From NCBI RefSeq assembly GCF_017353515.1, contig NZ_JAFMPY010000010.1:62001-126000 (forward strand): a stretch of DNA of 64,000 nucleotides, in the 5' to 3' direction. Origin of the DNA: Jiella sonneratiae (GTDB taxonomy: Bacteria; Pseudomonadota; Alphaproteobacteria; Rhizobiales; Rhizobiaceae). Below are positions 19,581-29,540 of the stretch, one piece after another (position 1 is the first letter of the stretch; each line of letters begins with the position of its first letter). Below the pieces are notes generated by a model, which saw only the letters and a program-made list of their open reading frames with translations, had not been told where the DNA came from and searched no databases. The position numbers were made by a program, and so were the translations under genes.

Positions 19581-19838
19581 ATGGCCGAGGTGACGATCTA
19601 CACGCGGCAGTTCTGCGGCTATTGCGCACGGGCAAAGCAGCTGCTCGAGAAGAAGGGCGTCGCCTTCAAGGAGAAGGACGCGACCGCCTCGCCGGAGCTT
19701 CGGGCCGAGATGCGCGAACGGGCGAATGGCGGGGCGACCTTCCCGCAGATCTTCGTCGGAGAGACCCATGTCGGCGGCTGCGACGAGCTCTACGCCCTCG
19801 ACCGGGCCGGCAAGCTCGACGAGCTCCTGGCCGTCTGA
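19581..19838 (+). CDS. grxC: Glutaredoxin 3
   Basis: 85-residue dithiol glutaredoxin that reduces disulfides and mixed disulfides with glutathione. The active site is CGYC at Cys12-Cys15 after VTIYTRQF. The glutathione-binding TFPQIFVGETHVGGCDEL follows, with the cis-proline in TFPQIF. Same strand as comF with a 43-base spacer, so probably co-transcribed. Confidence 0.95.
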   Translation: MAEVTIYTRQFCGYCARAKQLLEKKGVAFKEKDATASPELRAEMRERANGGATFPQIFVGETHVGGCDELYALDRAGKLDELLAV

Positions 19839-19866
19839 TCCGGCCGGTGCATACGGAGACACGCTC

Positions 19867-20754
19867 TTGACCACCTTTCGCGCCGCCGTCCTGCAGATGC
19901 GTTCCGGCACCGAGCCGGAGGCGAACGTCGCCGCTTTCGGCGCGCTGGTCGAGGAGGCGGTCGCCGCCGGTGCGGCCTATGTCCAGTCGCCGGAGATGAC
20001 CGGCATGGTGCAGCGCGACCGGGCGAGCCTCATGGCGCGGCTGAGGCCGGAGGCCGAGGATCCGCTGCTCGCCGAGGCCGCGCGGCTTTCGGCCCGCCAC
20101 CGCATCTTCGTCCATGTCGGCTCGACCGCCGTGCCGCTCGCCGACGGACGCGTCGCCAACCGCGCCTTCCTGTTCGGACCGGACGGGACCCAAATTTCCA
20201 GCTACGACAAGATCCACATGTTTGACGTCGATCTCGACAACGGCGAGAGCTGGCGGGAATCGCGTACCTACCGGCCGGGCGAGCGGGCGGTGCTCGCCGA
20301 CCTCGATTTCGAAAGCGGCAAGGCAAGGTTCGGCTTCGCCATCTGCTACGACATGCGCTTTCCGCATCTCTTCCGCGAAGAGGCGCTCGCCGGGGCCGAG
20401 GTGCTGACGGCGCCGGCGGCCTTCACCCGCCAGACCGGCGAGGCGCACTGGCACGTCCTCTTGCGCGCCCGGGCGATCGAGAACGGCGCCTTCGTGATTG
20501 CCGCGGCGCAGGGCGGCACGCATGAGGACGGCCGCGAGACCTTCGGCCATTCGCTGATCCTCGATCCCTGGGGCCGGGTCCTCGCCGAGGTGGAGGGGGA
20601 CGAGCCCGGCATCGCCGTCGCCGAGATCGACACCGCCGCGGTGGCGGTGGCCCGCGGCAAGATCCCCAATCTGAAGAACGCCCGGCCGTTCCTCGTCGGC
20701 GCCGGTGAGGGCGAGCCGGTCACCGTCACCGGCGCTGTGGCGGCGGAGCGATGA
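19867..20754 (+). CDS. Nit-type carbon-nitrogen hydrolase (omega-amidase/deaminated glutathione amidase)
   Basis: 295 residues of the nitrilase superfamily. The Glu-Lys-Cys triad is present in SPEMTG, YDKIHMFDVDL and FAICYDMRFPHLFR; these contexts are those of the Nit1 branch, which repairs deaminated glutathione. The adjacent glutaredoxin supports a glutathione link. The start is a TTG with CGGAGAC upstream, because no ATG matches the conserved N-terminus TTFRAAVLQM. It overlaps the next gene by 4 bases. Confidence 0.9.
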   Translation: MTTFRAAVLQMRSGTEPEANVAAFGALVEEAVAAGAAYVQSPEMTGMVQRDRASLMARLRPEAEDPLLAEAARLSARHRIFVHVGSTAVPLADGRVANRAFLFGPDGTQISSYDKIHMFDVDLDNGESWRESRTYRPGERAVLADLDFESGKARFGFAICYDMRFPHLFREEALAGAEVLTAPAAFTRQTGEAHWHVLLRARAIENGAFVIAAAQGGTHEDGRETFGHSLILDPWGRVLAEVEGDEPGIAVAEIDTAAVAVARGKIPNLKNARPFLVGAGEGEPVTVTGAVAAER

Positions 20755-21314
20755 TCCACTTTTCGCTGCGTTGCCTGCCCGACGGCCACGGCTTCGACGG
20801 CTGGTTCCGGTCGAACGGCGACTTCGACCGGCAGGCCGGGGCCGGCCTCGTCGAGTGCCCGGTCTGCGGCGCGACGGCGGTGGAAAAGGCGCTGATGCAC
20901 CCGGCGATCGCCAGAGGCGGGCCGGCGCGTATGAATGCCGAGCCCGAGGCTTCAGGCGCCGCGGCGCCGGAACCGGCGGGTGCTTCTGGTTCGCCGCCGG
21001 CCGCCCCCGCGGGCGCGGCTGCCGCCGGAGAGGGCGCCGTCGCGCCGGTTCCGGCGCAGACGCTGGCGAACCTTCCGGCGCCGCATCCGGAGGTGGCGCG
21101 GGCCTTCGCCGTGTTGCAGGAGATCTCCCGCAAGGTCCGGGCGGAGGCCGATTATGTCGGGGGTCGCTTCGCCGAGGAGGCGCGGCGCATCCATTACGGC
21201 GAGAGCGAGGCGCGGCAGATCTACGGCGAGGCTTCGCCGAAGGACGTCGAGGGCCTGAAAGAAGAGGGCATCACCGCCCTGCCGCTCCTGCCGCTGCCCG
21301 AAGACAAGCAGTAG
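20751..21314 (+). CDS. DUF1178 protein (zinc-ribbon-like)
   Basis: 187 residues, family of unknown function. The N-terminus (MIHFSLRCLPDGHGFDGWFRS) and a CPVCG knuckle with a more distant Cys8 form the likely metal site. An Ala/Pro/Gly-rich linker (about 60-105) precedes the conserved C-terminal block REISRKV-like EISRKVRAEADYVGGRFAEEARRIHYGE. Its start overlaps the Nit hydrolase stop (ATGA), and this pairing recurs in alphaproteobacteria, so a shared role with the amidase is likely but undefined. Confidence 0.88.
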   Translation: MIHFSLRCLPDGHGFDGWFRSNGDFDRQAGAGLVECPVCGATAVEKALMHPAIARGGPARMNAEPEASGAAAPEPAGASGSPPAAPAGAAAAGEGAVAPVPAQTLANLPAPHPEVARAFAVLQEISRKVRAEADYVGGRFAEEARRIHYGESEARQIYGEASPKDVEGLKEEGITALPLLPLPEDKQ

Positions 21315-21343
21315 CGCCGAACGCGTCGCACGGCATCGGCGCT
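21313..21343. terminator. Hairpin at the end of the DUF1178 gene
   Basis: AGCGCCGA / TCGGCGCT, a perfect 8-bp stem with a 15-base loop, begins at the stop codon of the DUF1178 gene and lies between it and the convergent dddL gene. No T-run. Confidence 0.45.
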
Positions 21344-21383
21344 GTCGTGGCTCCTCAAGCCGGCCGCAGCCGCGGTTCAAGGA

Positions 21384-22052
21384 TCATCCCCCGTCCCGCG
21401 CCGGGCGGCGGGAGGAGAATTTCATCCCCGGCGCGGCAAGGCGCTCCGGCGCGCCGGTCCAGGCATAGGCGAGGAGGCACGGATCCTGCTCGCCGGTGGT
21501 GATGCGGTGCTCGACGCCCGAGCGGTTGAGGATCAGCGAGCCGGGCGCATAGACGGCGCCGTCGTTTTCCGACCAGGCGCCGGCGACCGAAACGTAGCTC
21601 TCCTCGATGTCCTGATGCGCATGCTGGGGATAGGTCGTGCCGGGGGCGAAGAGCACGAAGCCGAGGATCAGGTCGGGCGCCTCCACCGGCCCGCCCGGAC
21701 CGAGGATCTCGGCATAGGCGTATTTCCGGGTCAGCGCTTTCGGCACGGTCGGATAGCCGTAGGACCATTCGAGCGAGCCGGCGACATGCGCGAGCGCCCG
21801 GGCGATGCCGCCGACGGCGGTGCGCGCGCCGAGGTCGAGCGCCCGGGGAAGATGCTCGACCACCGGCTTGAGCTGCGGCTCTCTCCCGACGATCCGGGGA
21901 TTGCGCTCGACGATCGCCGACAGGGTGTCGCGCACGCGCTTGCGGTGGCTGCGGATCGCCTTGCTGCCGCCGGCCGAACCGTGCCGGTAGAGCATGTCGA
22001 ACTCCTGCAGGAGGTATTTCCAGTTGGCGCTCTCGGCGAGGGACGTCGTCAT
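21384..22052 (-). CDS. dddL: DMSP lyase DddL (cupin family)
   Basis: Cleaves dimethylsulfoniopropionate to dimethyl sulfide and acrylate. The 222 residues have the DddL length and layout: the N-terminal WKYLLQEFDMLYRHGSAGGS, a middle helical part, then the cupin core. Metal-binding residues are in place: H144 and H146 (YPQHAHQD), E150/E151, the catalytic-type Y153 and, after NRSGVEH, H182. The motif GSLILNRSGVEHRI and the end CLLAYAWTGAPERL are characteristic. The ATG at 22052 was chosen to match the family N-terminus; the frame runs further upstream. It is a single gene. Activity is inferred from family resemblance. Confidence 0.85.
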   Translation of the reverse strand: MTTSLAESANWKYLLQEFDMLYRHGSAGGSKAIRSHRKRVRDTLSAIVERNPRIVGREPQLKPVVEHLPRALDLGARTAVGGIARALAHVAGSLEWSYGYPTVPKALTRKYAYAEILGPGGPVEAPDLILGFVLFAPGTTYPQHAHQDIEESYVSVAGAWSENDGAVYAPGSLILNRSGVEHRITTGEQDPCLLAYAWTGAPERLAAPGMKFSSRRPARDGG

Positions 22053-22322
22053 CGGCAAGGATCTATCGCGGCCGACCGCAGCGGCCAGACGGTACGTGGT
22101 GATCAATCAGGCGATCGGCCGGAGGATCGGAACGTCGGCGCCGCGGCCGCGGGAGGAGGGCTTGTCTTCCCCACGGTTCCCGCTTAACACGGCGGCCCAT
22201 CCATCACTTTTGCCGAGACGGTGGCGCGGCGGCTCATGCGGGGCCGACCGCAGGCGGCCGACGCTCTACATTTTTCATCCCGGTGCCGGCGATCCCGGCG
22301 CCATGCATCGAAGAGGGTTCGA

Positions 22323-22766
22323 ATGGCCCGCTCATCATCCTCCGCGCCGTCGCAGCGCATGCTCTCGGTCGGCGAGAAGGTCCGCCACGCGCTGACCGAG
22401 ATCTTCCAGCGCGGCGAGGTCCGCGACCCGCTGATCGAGAAGGCGGTGGTGTCGGTCTCGGAAGTGCGCATGTCGCCGGACCTGAAGATCGCGACGGCCT
22501 ACGTCACCGTGCTCGGCCAGGACGACACCGAGCCTTTCGTCGCGGCGCTGAACCGCAACGCGAAATACATCCGCGGCCGGCTGACCCCGGCGCTCAGGCA
22601 GATGAAATACATGCCGGAGGTGCGGTTCCGCACCGACACCTCCTTCGACAACTTCGCCCGCATCGACGCCATCCTGAAGTCGCCCGAGGTCCAGCGCGAC
22701 CTCGATCACGACGACGACGGGCAGGAGGCGCGCGGCCGGGACGACACCGACGGAGAGACGAACTGA
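22323..22766 (+). CDS. rbfA: 30S ribosome-binding factor A
   Basis: Helps late maturation of 16S rRNA in the small subunit, especially in the cold. The 147 residues include the KH-like core: RVGEK-type [36 protein letters not shown], and [20 protein letters not shown]. The acidic tail is common in this order. AGAGGG lies before the ATG. It is followed by truB with a 1-base overlap, but the usual upstream nusA and infB are absent here, so the ribosome-maturation operon is split. Confidence 0.95.
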   Translation: MARSSSSAPSQRMLSVGEKVRHALTEIFQRGEVRDPLIEKAVVSVSEVRMSPDLKIATAYVTVLGQDDTEPFVAALNRNAKYIRGRLTPALRQMKYMPEVRFRTDTSFDNFARIDAILKSPEVQRDLDHDDDGQEARGRDDTDGETN

Positions 22767-23752
22767 TGGCGCGGCGCGGCAAGAAGCCGAAGGGACGCCC
22801 GGTCAACGGCTGGGTGATCCTCGACAAGCCGAAGGGCATGGGCTCGACCGATGCGGTCGCCAAGATCAAGTGGCTCTATTTCGCCCAGAAGGCGGGACAT
22901 GCCGGCACGCTCGATCCGCTCGCCTCGGGCATGCTGCCCATCGCGCTCGGCGACGCCACCAAGACGGTCCCCTTCGTCATGGACGGGAGGAAGGTCTACC
23001 GCTTCTCGGTGCGCTGGGGCGCCGAGACGACGACCGACGACACCGAGGGCCCGGTGACGCAGACCTCCGAGGAACGCCCGAGCCGTGCGGCGATCGAGGC
23101 GCTCCTGCCGGACTATACCGGCGAGATCACCCAGGTGCCGCCGGCCTTTTCGGCGATCAAGATCGACGGGGAGCGGGCCTACGACCTCGCCCGCGAGGGC
23201 GAGACGGTGGAGATTGCGGCGCGCACCGTCGAGGTGCTGCGGCTCGAGATCGTCGATCAGCCGGATGCCGAGACGACGGTCTTCGAGGCCGAATGCGGCA
23301 AGGGCACCTATGTCAGGGCGATCGCCCGGGATCTCGGCCGCGACCTCGGCTGCTACGGCCACGTGGTGGAACTGCGCCGCACATCCGTCGGCGCCTTCAC
23401 CGAAGACGACCTGGTGCCGCTCGAGGCGCTCATGGAAGCGGCCGAGGAAGGCCGCGAACGGCTCGACGCCGAAGCGGTCGAGGCCGGCGCCAAGGCGCGG
23501 GTCGTCGATTTCGCGCCGCTCGACGATTATGTCGTCGCGCCGGAGACCGCGCTTGCCGAGCTTTACGAGGTGATGCTGACCGACGAGCAGGCGGCGCGGG
23601 TGCTGTCGGGCAATCCGGTGATCCTGCGCGGCCGCGACGCGCCGGTGTTCTGCGAGGAGGCCTTCGCCACCGGCCACGGGCGCATGATCGCCCTCGGCGC
23701 AATCGAGGAGGGCGCGTTCAAGCCGAAGCGGGTGTTCGGCGGCCGCGGCTGA
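22766..23752 (+). CDS. truB: tRNA pseudouridine-55 synthase
   Basis: Converts U55 of tRNA T-arms to pseudouridine. 328 residues. The catalytic Asp is in [59 protein letters not shown] and [14 protein letters not shown] are family blocks, and a C-terminal PUA-like region follows. Start overlaps the rbfA stop (TGATG). The rpsO gene that normally follows is replaced by corA. Confidence 0.96.
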   Translation: MARRGKKPKGRPVNGWVILDKPKGMGSTDAVAKIKWLYFAQKAGHAGTLDPLASGMLPIALGDATKTVPFVMDGRKVYRFSVRWGAETTTDDTEGPVTQTSEERPSRAAIEALLPDYTGEITQVPPAFSAIKIDGERAYDLAREGETVEIAARTVEVLRLEIVDQPDAETTVFEAECGKGTYVRAIARDLGRDLGCYGHVVELRRTSVGAFTEDDLVPLEALMEAAEEGRERLDAEAVEAGAKARVVDFAPLDDYVVAPETALAELYEVMLTDEQAARVLSGNPVILRGRDAPVFCEEAFATGHGRMIALGAIEEGAFKPKRVFGGRG

Positions 23753-23854
23753 ACGCCGCCGCGGGCGCCTGCCGGGAACGTCCGCGCGCCGTCGCGCCTT
23801 AACCCGCGGGTCGAGGCGCCGCGGCGTGTTGGCGGCGACGGCGAAGGGACAGGC

Positions 23855-24946
23855 ATGATCGATCTGACGGAGCGGAAGAAGCGGCGCAAGCAGCGCGAGG
23901 CGACCAAGCGCGGGCCGATCGGCGCGCCTCCCGGCCAGCTCGTCGCCGATCCCCGGGCGGTCGCCTCGCGGCTGACGGCGATCGGCATCGGCGGCGGCGC
24001 GACCCGGCGGCTTGCGGACTGCTCGCTGGAGGAGGCGCTCGCCCTGCGGGAAAGCTGCGGCAAGCTCTGGCTCGATTGTACGGGTCTTGCCGACGTGGAA
24101 CTGGTGCGCCGGATCGGCGAGGCCTTCGGCCTGCATCCGCTGACGCTGGAGGACGTCGTCAACACCGACCAGCGGCCGAAATGCGAGGCCTATCAGGACT
24201 ACGCCTTCGTCGTCCTGCGGATGCTTTCCGGCGGCGAGGAAAGCGAGCAGCTGTCGCTGTTCTTCGGGGACGGCTTCGTCGTCACCTTCCAGGAGCGGCC
24301 GGGCGACGCCTTCGGGCCGGTGCGCACGCGCATCGACAAGGGCGCGCCGCGGCTTCACGAGGGCGGCGCCGACTATCTCGCCTATGCGCTGATCGACGCC
24401 GTCGTCGATGCCTACTTCCCGCCGGTCGACGGCCAGGGCCAGCGGCTCGACGCCGTCGAGGACGAAATCCTCGCCGATGCCGGCGCCGTCGACATCGCCG
24501 ATCTGCACGGCATGCGGCGGGAGATGTTCGTCATGCGCCGCTATCTGCGGCCGACCCGCGATGCGCTCGGCGTGCTGCTGCGCCTCGACCGGCCGTTCCT
24601 CGCCGACGAGACCAAGGTCTATTTCGGCGACGTCCAGGATCATTGCGACCAGCTCGTCGACCTCAACGACACCTATCGCGAGACGGCGAGCGGCCTCATC
24701 GAGCTGCAGATGACGCTATCGGCCGCCCGCACCAACGAGGTGATCAACCTCCTGACCATCGTCTCGGCGATCTTCATCCCCTTGAGCTTCCTCGCCGGAA
24801 TCTGGGGTATGAACTTCAACCCCGAGATCTCGGCCTGGAACATGCCGCTGACCCAGTCGCCCTACGGCTATCCCGTCGCGCTCGCCATCATGGCAGCGGT
24901 CGCCGGCGGCCTCCTCCTGTTCTTCCGCCGCAAACGCTGGATCTGA
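23855..24946 (+). CDS. corA: CorA-family magnesium/divalent cation channel
   Basis: 363 residues. The large N-terminal cytoplasmic domain includes LTLEDVVNTDQRPKCEAYQDYAFVV. A long coiled stalk helix leads to two C-terminal TM segments with the selectivity loop GMN (IWGMNFNPE) between them and a basic tail (RRKRWI). These features define the CorA/MgtE-independent 2-TM-GxN family. The transported ion (Mg, Co or Ni) cannot be told from sequence. Single gene after truB. Confidence 0.93.
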   Translation: MIDLTERKKRRKQREATKRGPIGAPPGQLVADPRAVASRLTAIGIGGGATRRLADCSLEEALALRESCGKLWLDCTGLADVELVRRIGEAFGLHPLTLEDVVNTDQRPKCEAYQDYAFVVLRMLSGGEESEQLSLFFGDGFVVTFQERPGDAFGPVRTRIDKGAPRLHEGGADYLAYALIDAVVDAYFPPVDGQGQRLDAVEDEILADAGAVDIADLHGMRREMFVMRRYLRPTRDALGVLLRLDRPFLADETKVYFGDVQDHCDQLVDLNDTYRETASGLIELQMTLSAARTNEVINLLTIVSAIFIPLSFLAGIWGMNFNPEISAWNMPLTQSPYGYPVALAIMAAVAGGLLLFFRRKRWI

Positions 24947-25094
24947 GGGACGGACTTCGACGCCGCGCGGCATCGCCGGAACGAGCCGGCGGGCCGGCGA
25001 GTTGAGGGTGCTGGTCGCCGGCCCTGTCGGCCGCCCGGCCGGCCGCGCCGGCTGACCGGCCCTGGAACGCTCCGTTCGATGCAAAGAGGTTTCG

Positions 25095-26042
25095 ATGCTG
25101 TCGCCGCAAGCAAGAGCCGTGCTCGACGATCTCGCCCGCAGGAAGGCAGCGCAGCTTGAGGCGCGCGACGAAGCCGAGAAGCTCGCCCAGGCGCGGGAAA
25201 TGACCGCATCGCTGGCAGACTATTCCGGCGAGCCGCCGGCCGCGGTCGGCTCCGAGGACATCCGGGTAAATGGGCCGGACAGGGCGCCGGGCGGGCCGGC
25301 CGATCCCCTCACGGTGCGTCTCTACCGCCCCGATGCCGGCGTCCGGGGCCTGCTCCTGTGGTATCACGGCGGCGGGGCGATGGCGGGTTCGCTCGAGAGC
25401 CACGACGTCGCGCTGCGCCAGCTCTGCCAGGCGACCGGCCGGCTGGTCGCCTCGGTCGACTACCGCCTCGCGCCGGAACATCCCTCGCCGGCGCCGCAGC
25501 GCGACTGCATCGCCGCAACCGGGGCCCTGATGGAGCGGGCCGGGGCGCTCGGCTGCGATCCCGGCACGATCGCCATCGGCGGCGATTCGATCGGGGGGCT
25601 GTTCGCGGCCGTCACCGCGATCGCGCTGCGCGACGCCGGGGCGCCGATGCCGGCAAAGCTGGTGATGCTCTATCCGAACACCGACCTGCGGCCGGACAGG
25701 CCCTTCGCGTCGCTCAAATCGCAGTCCGGCAACGTCATGACGAAGGAGTCGCTCGCCTACGAGAACGGCCTCTTCGTCCCCGATCCGGCGGATCGCGCCA
25801 ATCCTTTCGTCTCGCCGCTGCTTGCGGCGGATCTCTCGCGCCTGCCCGAAACCCTCGTCGTCACCTGCGAACACGATCCGCTGCGCGACGAGGCGGACGC
25901 CTTCGCCGCCCGGCTGGAGCAGGCCGGGGTGGCCGTCGAGCGGCGGTACTTTACGGGGATGATCCACGGCTTCCTGCAGATGGACGGCCGGATCGACGCG
26001 GCGGCCGAGCTCCGCGACGGCGTGGCGGCGTTTCTCCGTTGA
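25095..26042 (+). CDS. Alpha/beta hydrolase of the hormone-sensitive lipase type
   Basis: 315 residues. The oxyanion-hole HGGG (LLWYHGGGAMAG), nucleophile motif GDSIGG, acid residue in CEHDPLRDEADAF and final GMIHGFLQMDG histidine are all present, so it should be an active esterase of family IV. The N-terminal helical cap (LSPQARAVLDDLARRKAAQL) is typical. Substrate unknown; short acyl esters are usual for the family. It stands alone between corA and the PII gene. Confidence 0.88.
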   Translation: MLSPQARAVLDDLARRKAAQLEARDEAEKLAQAREMTASLADYSGEPPAAVGSEDIRVNGPDRAPGGPADPLTVRLYRPDAGVRGLLLWYHGGGAMAGSLESHDVALRQLCQATGRLVASVDYRLAPEHPSPAPQRDCIAATGALMERAGALGCDPGTIAIGGDSIGGLFAAVTAIALRDAGAPMPAKLVMLYPNTDLRPDRPFASLKSQSGNVMTKESLAYENGLFVPDPADRANPFVSPLLAADLSRLPETLVVTCEHDPLRDEADAFAARLEQAGVAVERRYFTGMIHGFLQMDGRIDAAAELRDGVAAFLR

Positions 26043-26139
26043 AGGGCGGGGCCGGGCATCGTCAGCCCGCCGGCCCTGAACGAGCACAGCGTTCGCTCGG
26101 ATCGTATGGCTCGTTCCGCCCACGAAGCAGGCATTATGA

Positions 26140-26700
<561 letters not shown>

Positions 26701-26776
26701 GGCGCTTCTGGACGATCCGGGCAGGGCGGCCGTCCATGGCGCCGCCGGCCTCGGGCCGTCTCTCCACAAGGCGCGG

Positions 26777-26813
26777 GAGCGGGACGAAATGAGCTTCGCT
26801 CGTCGTCCCGCTC
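26777..26813 (+). terminator. Terminator after the PII gene
   Basis: An 11-bp perfect stem (GAGCGGGACGA / TCGTCCCGCTC) whose loop holds a second small hairpin (GAGC-TTC-GCTC), followed by a pyrimidine run. It lies 77 bases past the PII stop. Confidence 0.7.
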
Positions 26814-27116
26814 TCTCTTCTCGTGTCTCGTGCGCGCCTGATCCTTGCCGACACGGGTTCTCCCTTTCGGGATCGTGCTCCAGCTTCTCGCGGACACCTT
26901 CCGCACGCCCGCCGCCCGCCCTGCGGGTTCCGCCGGTGGTGTGCCGCGGCCCGTCAGCCACCTTCCGTTGCGAAAGGCCGAGCATTGGGCAGCCCTCCGG
27001 CAATCTTTTACAGAATCTTTCGTTCGGATAGGTTTCGTTAACCATACATTGAGGTTTTGCGGTCGATAACAAGCGTGGACAGCCGGGGTGCCGGTGCGTT
27101 TCACGGGAGTTGTCGA
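26814..27116 (+). promoter_or_regulatory. Leader region of the Tad pilus operon with a CtrA-like box
   Basis: No gene here. Near the end, TTAACCATACATTGA (27038-27052) fits the CtrA box TTAA-N7-TTAA at seven of eight conserved positions. It is 65 bases before cpaB, in a locally AT-richer stretch. CGGGAG seven bases before the cpaB ATG is the ribosome site. Cell-cycle control by CtrA is inference. Confidence 0.45.
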
Positions 27117-27938
27117 ATGAGCCTCGCGCGTGTCGCTGTGATCGGTGTGGCGACGGTTGCCGCCCTCGGCGCCGGCCTGCTGGCGATGCAGCTTTCGAAA
27201 TCGAAGCCGCAGGAGCCGGTGATCATTTCCGCCGCTCCCGCGCAGCCGCCGATCCGCCTGGTGGACGTGCTCGTCACCAAGAACGAGGTGCCGATGGGCT
27301 CTCCCGTCACCGGCGACCTCGGCTGGCAGAAGTGGCCGGAAGACGGCATCGGCCCCGATCTCATCCTGAAATCCGCCAAGCCGAACGCCGCCGAGGAACT
27401 GAACGGCGCCATCGCCCGCCAGTCCTTCTTCGCCGGCGAGCCGGTGCGCGAATCCAAGCTGATCCGGCCGGACCACGGCTTCCTCTCCGCCATCCTCGAC
27501 GAGGGCAAGCGCGCCGTCGCCGTGCGCATCTCGGCCGAAACCGCCGCCGGCGGCTTCATCCTGCCCAACGACCACGTCGACGTCATCATGACCCGGCGCA
27601 CCGACAGCGACGACGGCAAGGGCCAGCGGGTTTCCACCGAGACGGTGCTGCGCAACCTGCGCGTCCTCGCCATCGACCAGGCGGTCCAGGAAAAGGACGG
27701 CCAGAAGGTCGTCGTCGGCCAGACCGCGACGCTCGAGGTCGACGCCTCGCAGGCCGAGGCGCTGACCGCCGCCCAGCAGATCGCCGACCGGCTGGTCCTG
27801 TCGCTGCGCTCGCTCGCCGACTCGGTTCCCGGCTCCCCCGGCTATGCCCGCTTCCTGCTCGAGCAGGAGAAGGCCCAACGCAACAAGATCCGCGTCGTGC
27901 GCTACGGCCGCATCGACGACGTCACCACGACGCAGTGA
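27117..27938 (+). CDS. cpaB: Flp pilus assembly protein CpaB/RcpC
   Basis: 273-residue periplasmic component of the Tad pilus secretin complex. It has an N-terminal TM/signal (7-24) and a SAF-type domain (IRLVDVLVTKNEVPMGSPVTG...GAIARQSFFAGEPV). The RcpC block RAVAVRISAETAAGGFILPNDHVDVIMTR follows. Start chosen at the ATG after CGGGAG. First gene of the cpaBCDEF-tadBC run; the next gene is 11 bases away. Confidence 0.94.
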   Translation: MSLARVAVIGVATVAALGAGLLAMQLSKSKPQEPVIISAAPAQPPIRLVDVLVTKNEVPMGSPVTGDLGWQKWPEDGIGPDLILKSAKPNAAEELNGAIARQSFFAGEPVRESKLIRPDHGFLSAILDEGKRAVAVRISAETAAGGFILPNDHVDVIMTRRTDSDDGKGQRVSTETVLRNLRVLAIDQAVQEKDGQKVVVGQTATLEVDASQAEALTAAQQIADRLVLSLRSLADSVPGSPGYARFLLEQEKAQRNKIRVVRYGRIDDVTTTQ

Positions 27939-27949
27939 GGGTGTGTGAG

Positions 27950-29518
27950 ATGCCGACCCGTTTCAGATCGCCTGCCATCGGGAGTGCCCTGCGCCGCGCC
28001 GTCGTCGCGCTCGCCGCGGCTTCCACCGCCCTCGCGCCGGTCCTTTCCGTCACCCCCGCCGCCGCCGAGGACGCCGTCGTCCATGTCCGGCAGGCCCAGC
28101 AGATCGTCAAGCTCGGCCTCAACAAGTCTAAGGTCATCGTGCTTTCGGCCGACGCCCACGACATCCTGGTCGCCAATCCGGCGGTGGCCGACGCCGTGAC
28201 CCGGGACGCCCGGCGGATCTACATCTTCGGCAAGCAGATCGGCCAGACCAACGTCGTCGTCTTCGACGCCGCCGGCCGCCAGATCGCCGCGATCGACCTC
28301 GAGATCGAGCGCGACATCACCGGCCTCGAGGCTTCGATCCGCAAATACGTGCCGGACTCCAACGTCAGCGTCGAGATGCTCAACGACAACGTCGTCCTGA
28401 CCGGCTCCGTGCAGACGCCGCAGGACGCCGCCAAGGTCGAGCGCCTCGCCAACCTCTTCGTCACCGGCGGCGAGGGAACGACGGGCAAGTACATCCAGTC
28501 GGCCTCGGCGACGGGGTCGGGCGAGGGCAGCGGCGCAGACGTCGCCTTCGCCCAGGAGAACCGCCGCTCGAGCCAGATCGTCAACCTCCTGCAGATCGCC
28601 GGCGAGGACCAGGTGACGCTGAAGGTCACGGTCGCCGAGGTGCAGCGTTCCGTCGTCAAGCAACTCGGCCTCAACGGCGCGGTCTCCGACGGCATCAGCT
28701 ATGCCAGCATCGACAATCCCTTCGGCCTCGGCAAGGCGATCGCCGACAGCTATCTCGGCGTCACCAAGGCGATCGGCGACTACACCGTCAATGCCGAGAT
28801 CGACGCCATGCAGCAGGCCGGCGTCATGCGCACCCTCGCCGAGCCGAGCCTGACCGCGATTTCCGGCGAGAAGGCGAGCTTCAAGGTGGGCGGCGAATTC
28901 ACCGTGCCGAGCGGCCGCACCTTCACGCCGCCGACGCTGGACGCCAACGGCAACGTCACCAGCGAAGGCTACGCGACGATCGACACCAAGCAGATCGACT
29001 ACGGCATCGGCCTCGACTTCACCCCCGTCGTGCTGTCGGCCGGCCGCATCAACCTGAAGATCCGCACCAGCGTCTCCGAGCCGACCTTCGAGCAGCCCTT
29101 CAACGTCTCGGGCGACAAATACGGGCCCGGCGTCGGCCTCATCGGCCTCAGGAAGCGCCTCGCCGACACCACCGTCGAACTGCCCTCCGGCGGCTCGCTG
29201 GTGATCGCCGGCCTGATGCGCGACGAGGCGCGGCAGGTGATCTCGGGCTTCCCGGGCCTGTCGAAGATCCCGGTGCTCGGCTCGCTGTTCCGCAGCCGCG
29301 ACTTCCAGCGCTACGAGACCGAACTCGTGGTGATCGTCACGCCCTATCTGGTGCGGCCCGTGGCGCGGCAGGCGCTCGCCCGCCCCGACGACAATCTCGC
29401 CCTTTCCAGCGACGGCTCCGCGACCTTCCTCGGCCGGCTGAACCGTGTCTACGGGCACATGGACACCAAGCTTCCGCCCGGCCGCTATTACGGCGTCGTC
29501 GGCTTCATCTACAAGTGA
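27950..29518 (+). CDS. cpaC: Outer-membrane secretin CpaC/RcpA
   Basis: 522-residue secretin through which the Flp pilus crosses the outer membrane. A signal peptide ends near TPAAAED. The N-terminal pilus-secretin domain (QQIVKLGLNKSKVIVL...VADAVTRDARRIYIFGKQIGQTNVVVFD) is followed by a BON-like segment and the C-terminal secretin core. In the core, QVTLKVTVAEVQR, MRTLAEPSLTAISGEKASF, and LPSGGSLVIAGL lead to KIPVLGSLFRS and ELVVIVTPYLV. Full length. Confidence 0.96.
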   Translation: MPTRFRSPAIGSALRRAVVALAAASTALAPVLSVTPAAAEDAVVHVRQAQQIVKLGLNKSKVIVLSADAHDILVANPAVADAVTRDARRIYIFGKQIGQTNVVVFDAAGRQIAAIDLEIERDITGLEASIRKYVPDSNVSVEMLNDNVVLTGSVQTPQDAAKVERLANLFVTGGEGTTGKYIQSASATGSGEGSGADVAFAQENRRSSQIVNLLQIAGEDQVTLKVTVAEVQRSVVKQLGLNGAVSDGISYASIDNPFGLGKAIADSYLGVTKAIGDYTVNAEIDAMQQAGVMRTLAEPSLTAISGEKASFKVGGEFTVPSGRTFTPPTLDANGNVTSEGYATIDTKQIDYGIGLDFTPVVLSAGRINLKIRTSVSEPTFEQPFNVSGDKYGPGVGLIGLRKRLADTTVELPSGGSLVIAGLMRDEARQVISGFPGLSKIPVLGSLFRSRDFQRYETELVVIVTPYLVRPVARQALARPDDNLALSSDGSATFLGRLNRVYGHMDTKLPPGRYYGVVGFIYK

Positions 29519-29540
29519 TCGCTCGAGGGATCGTACGACC

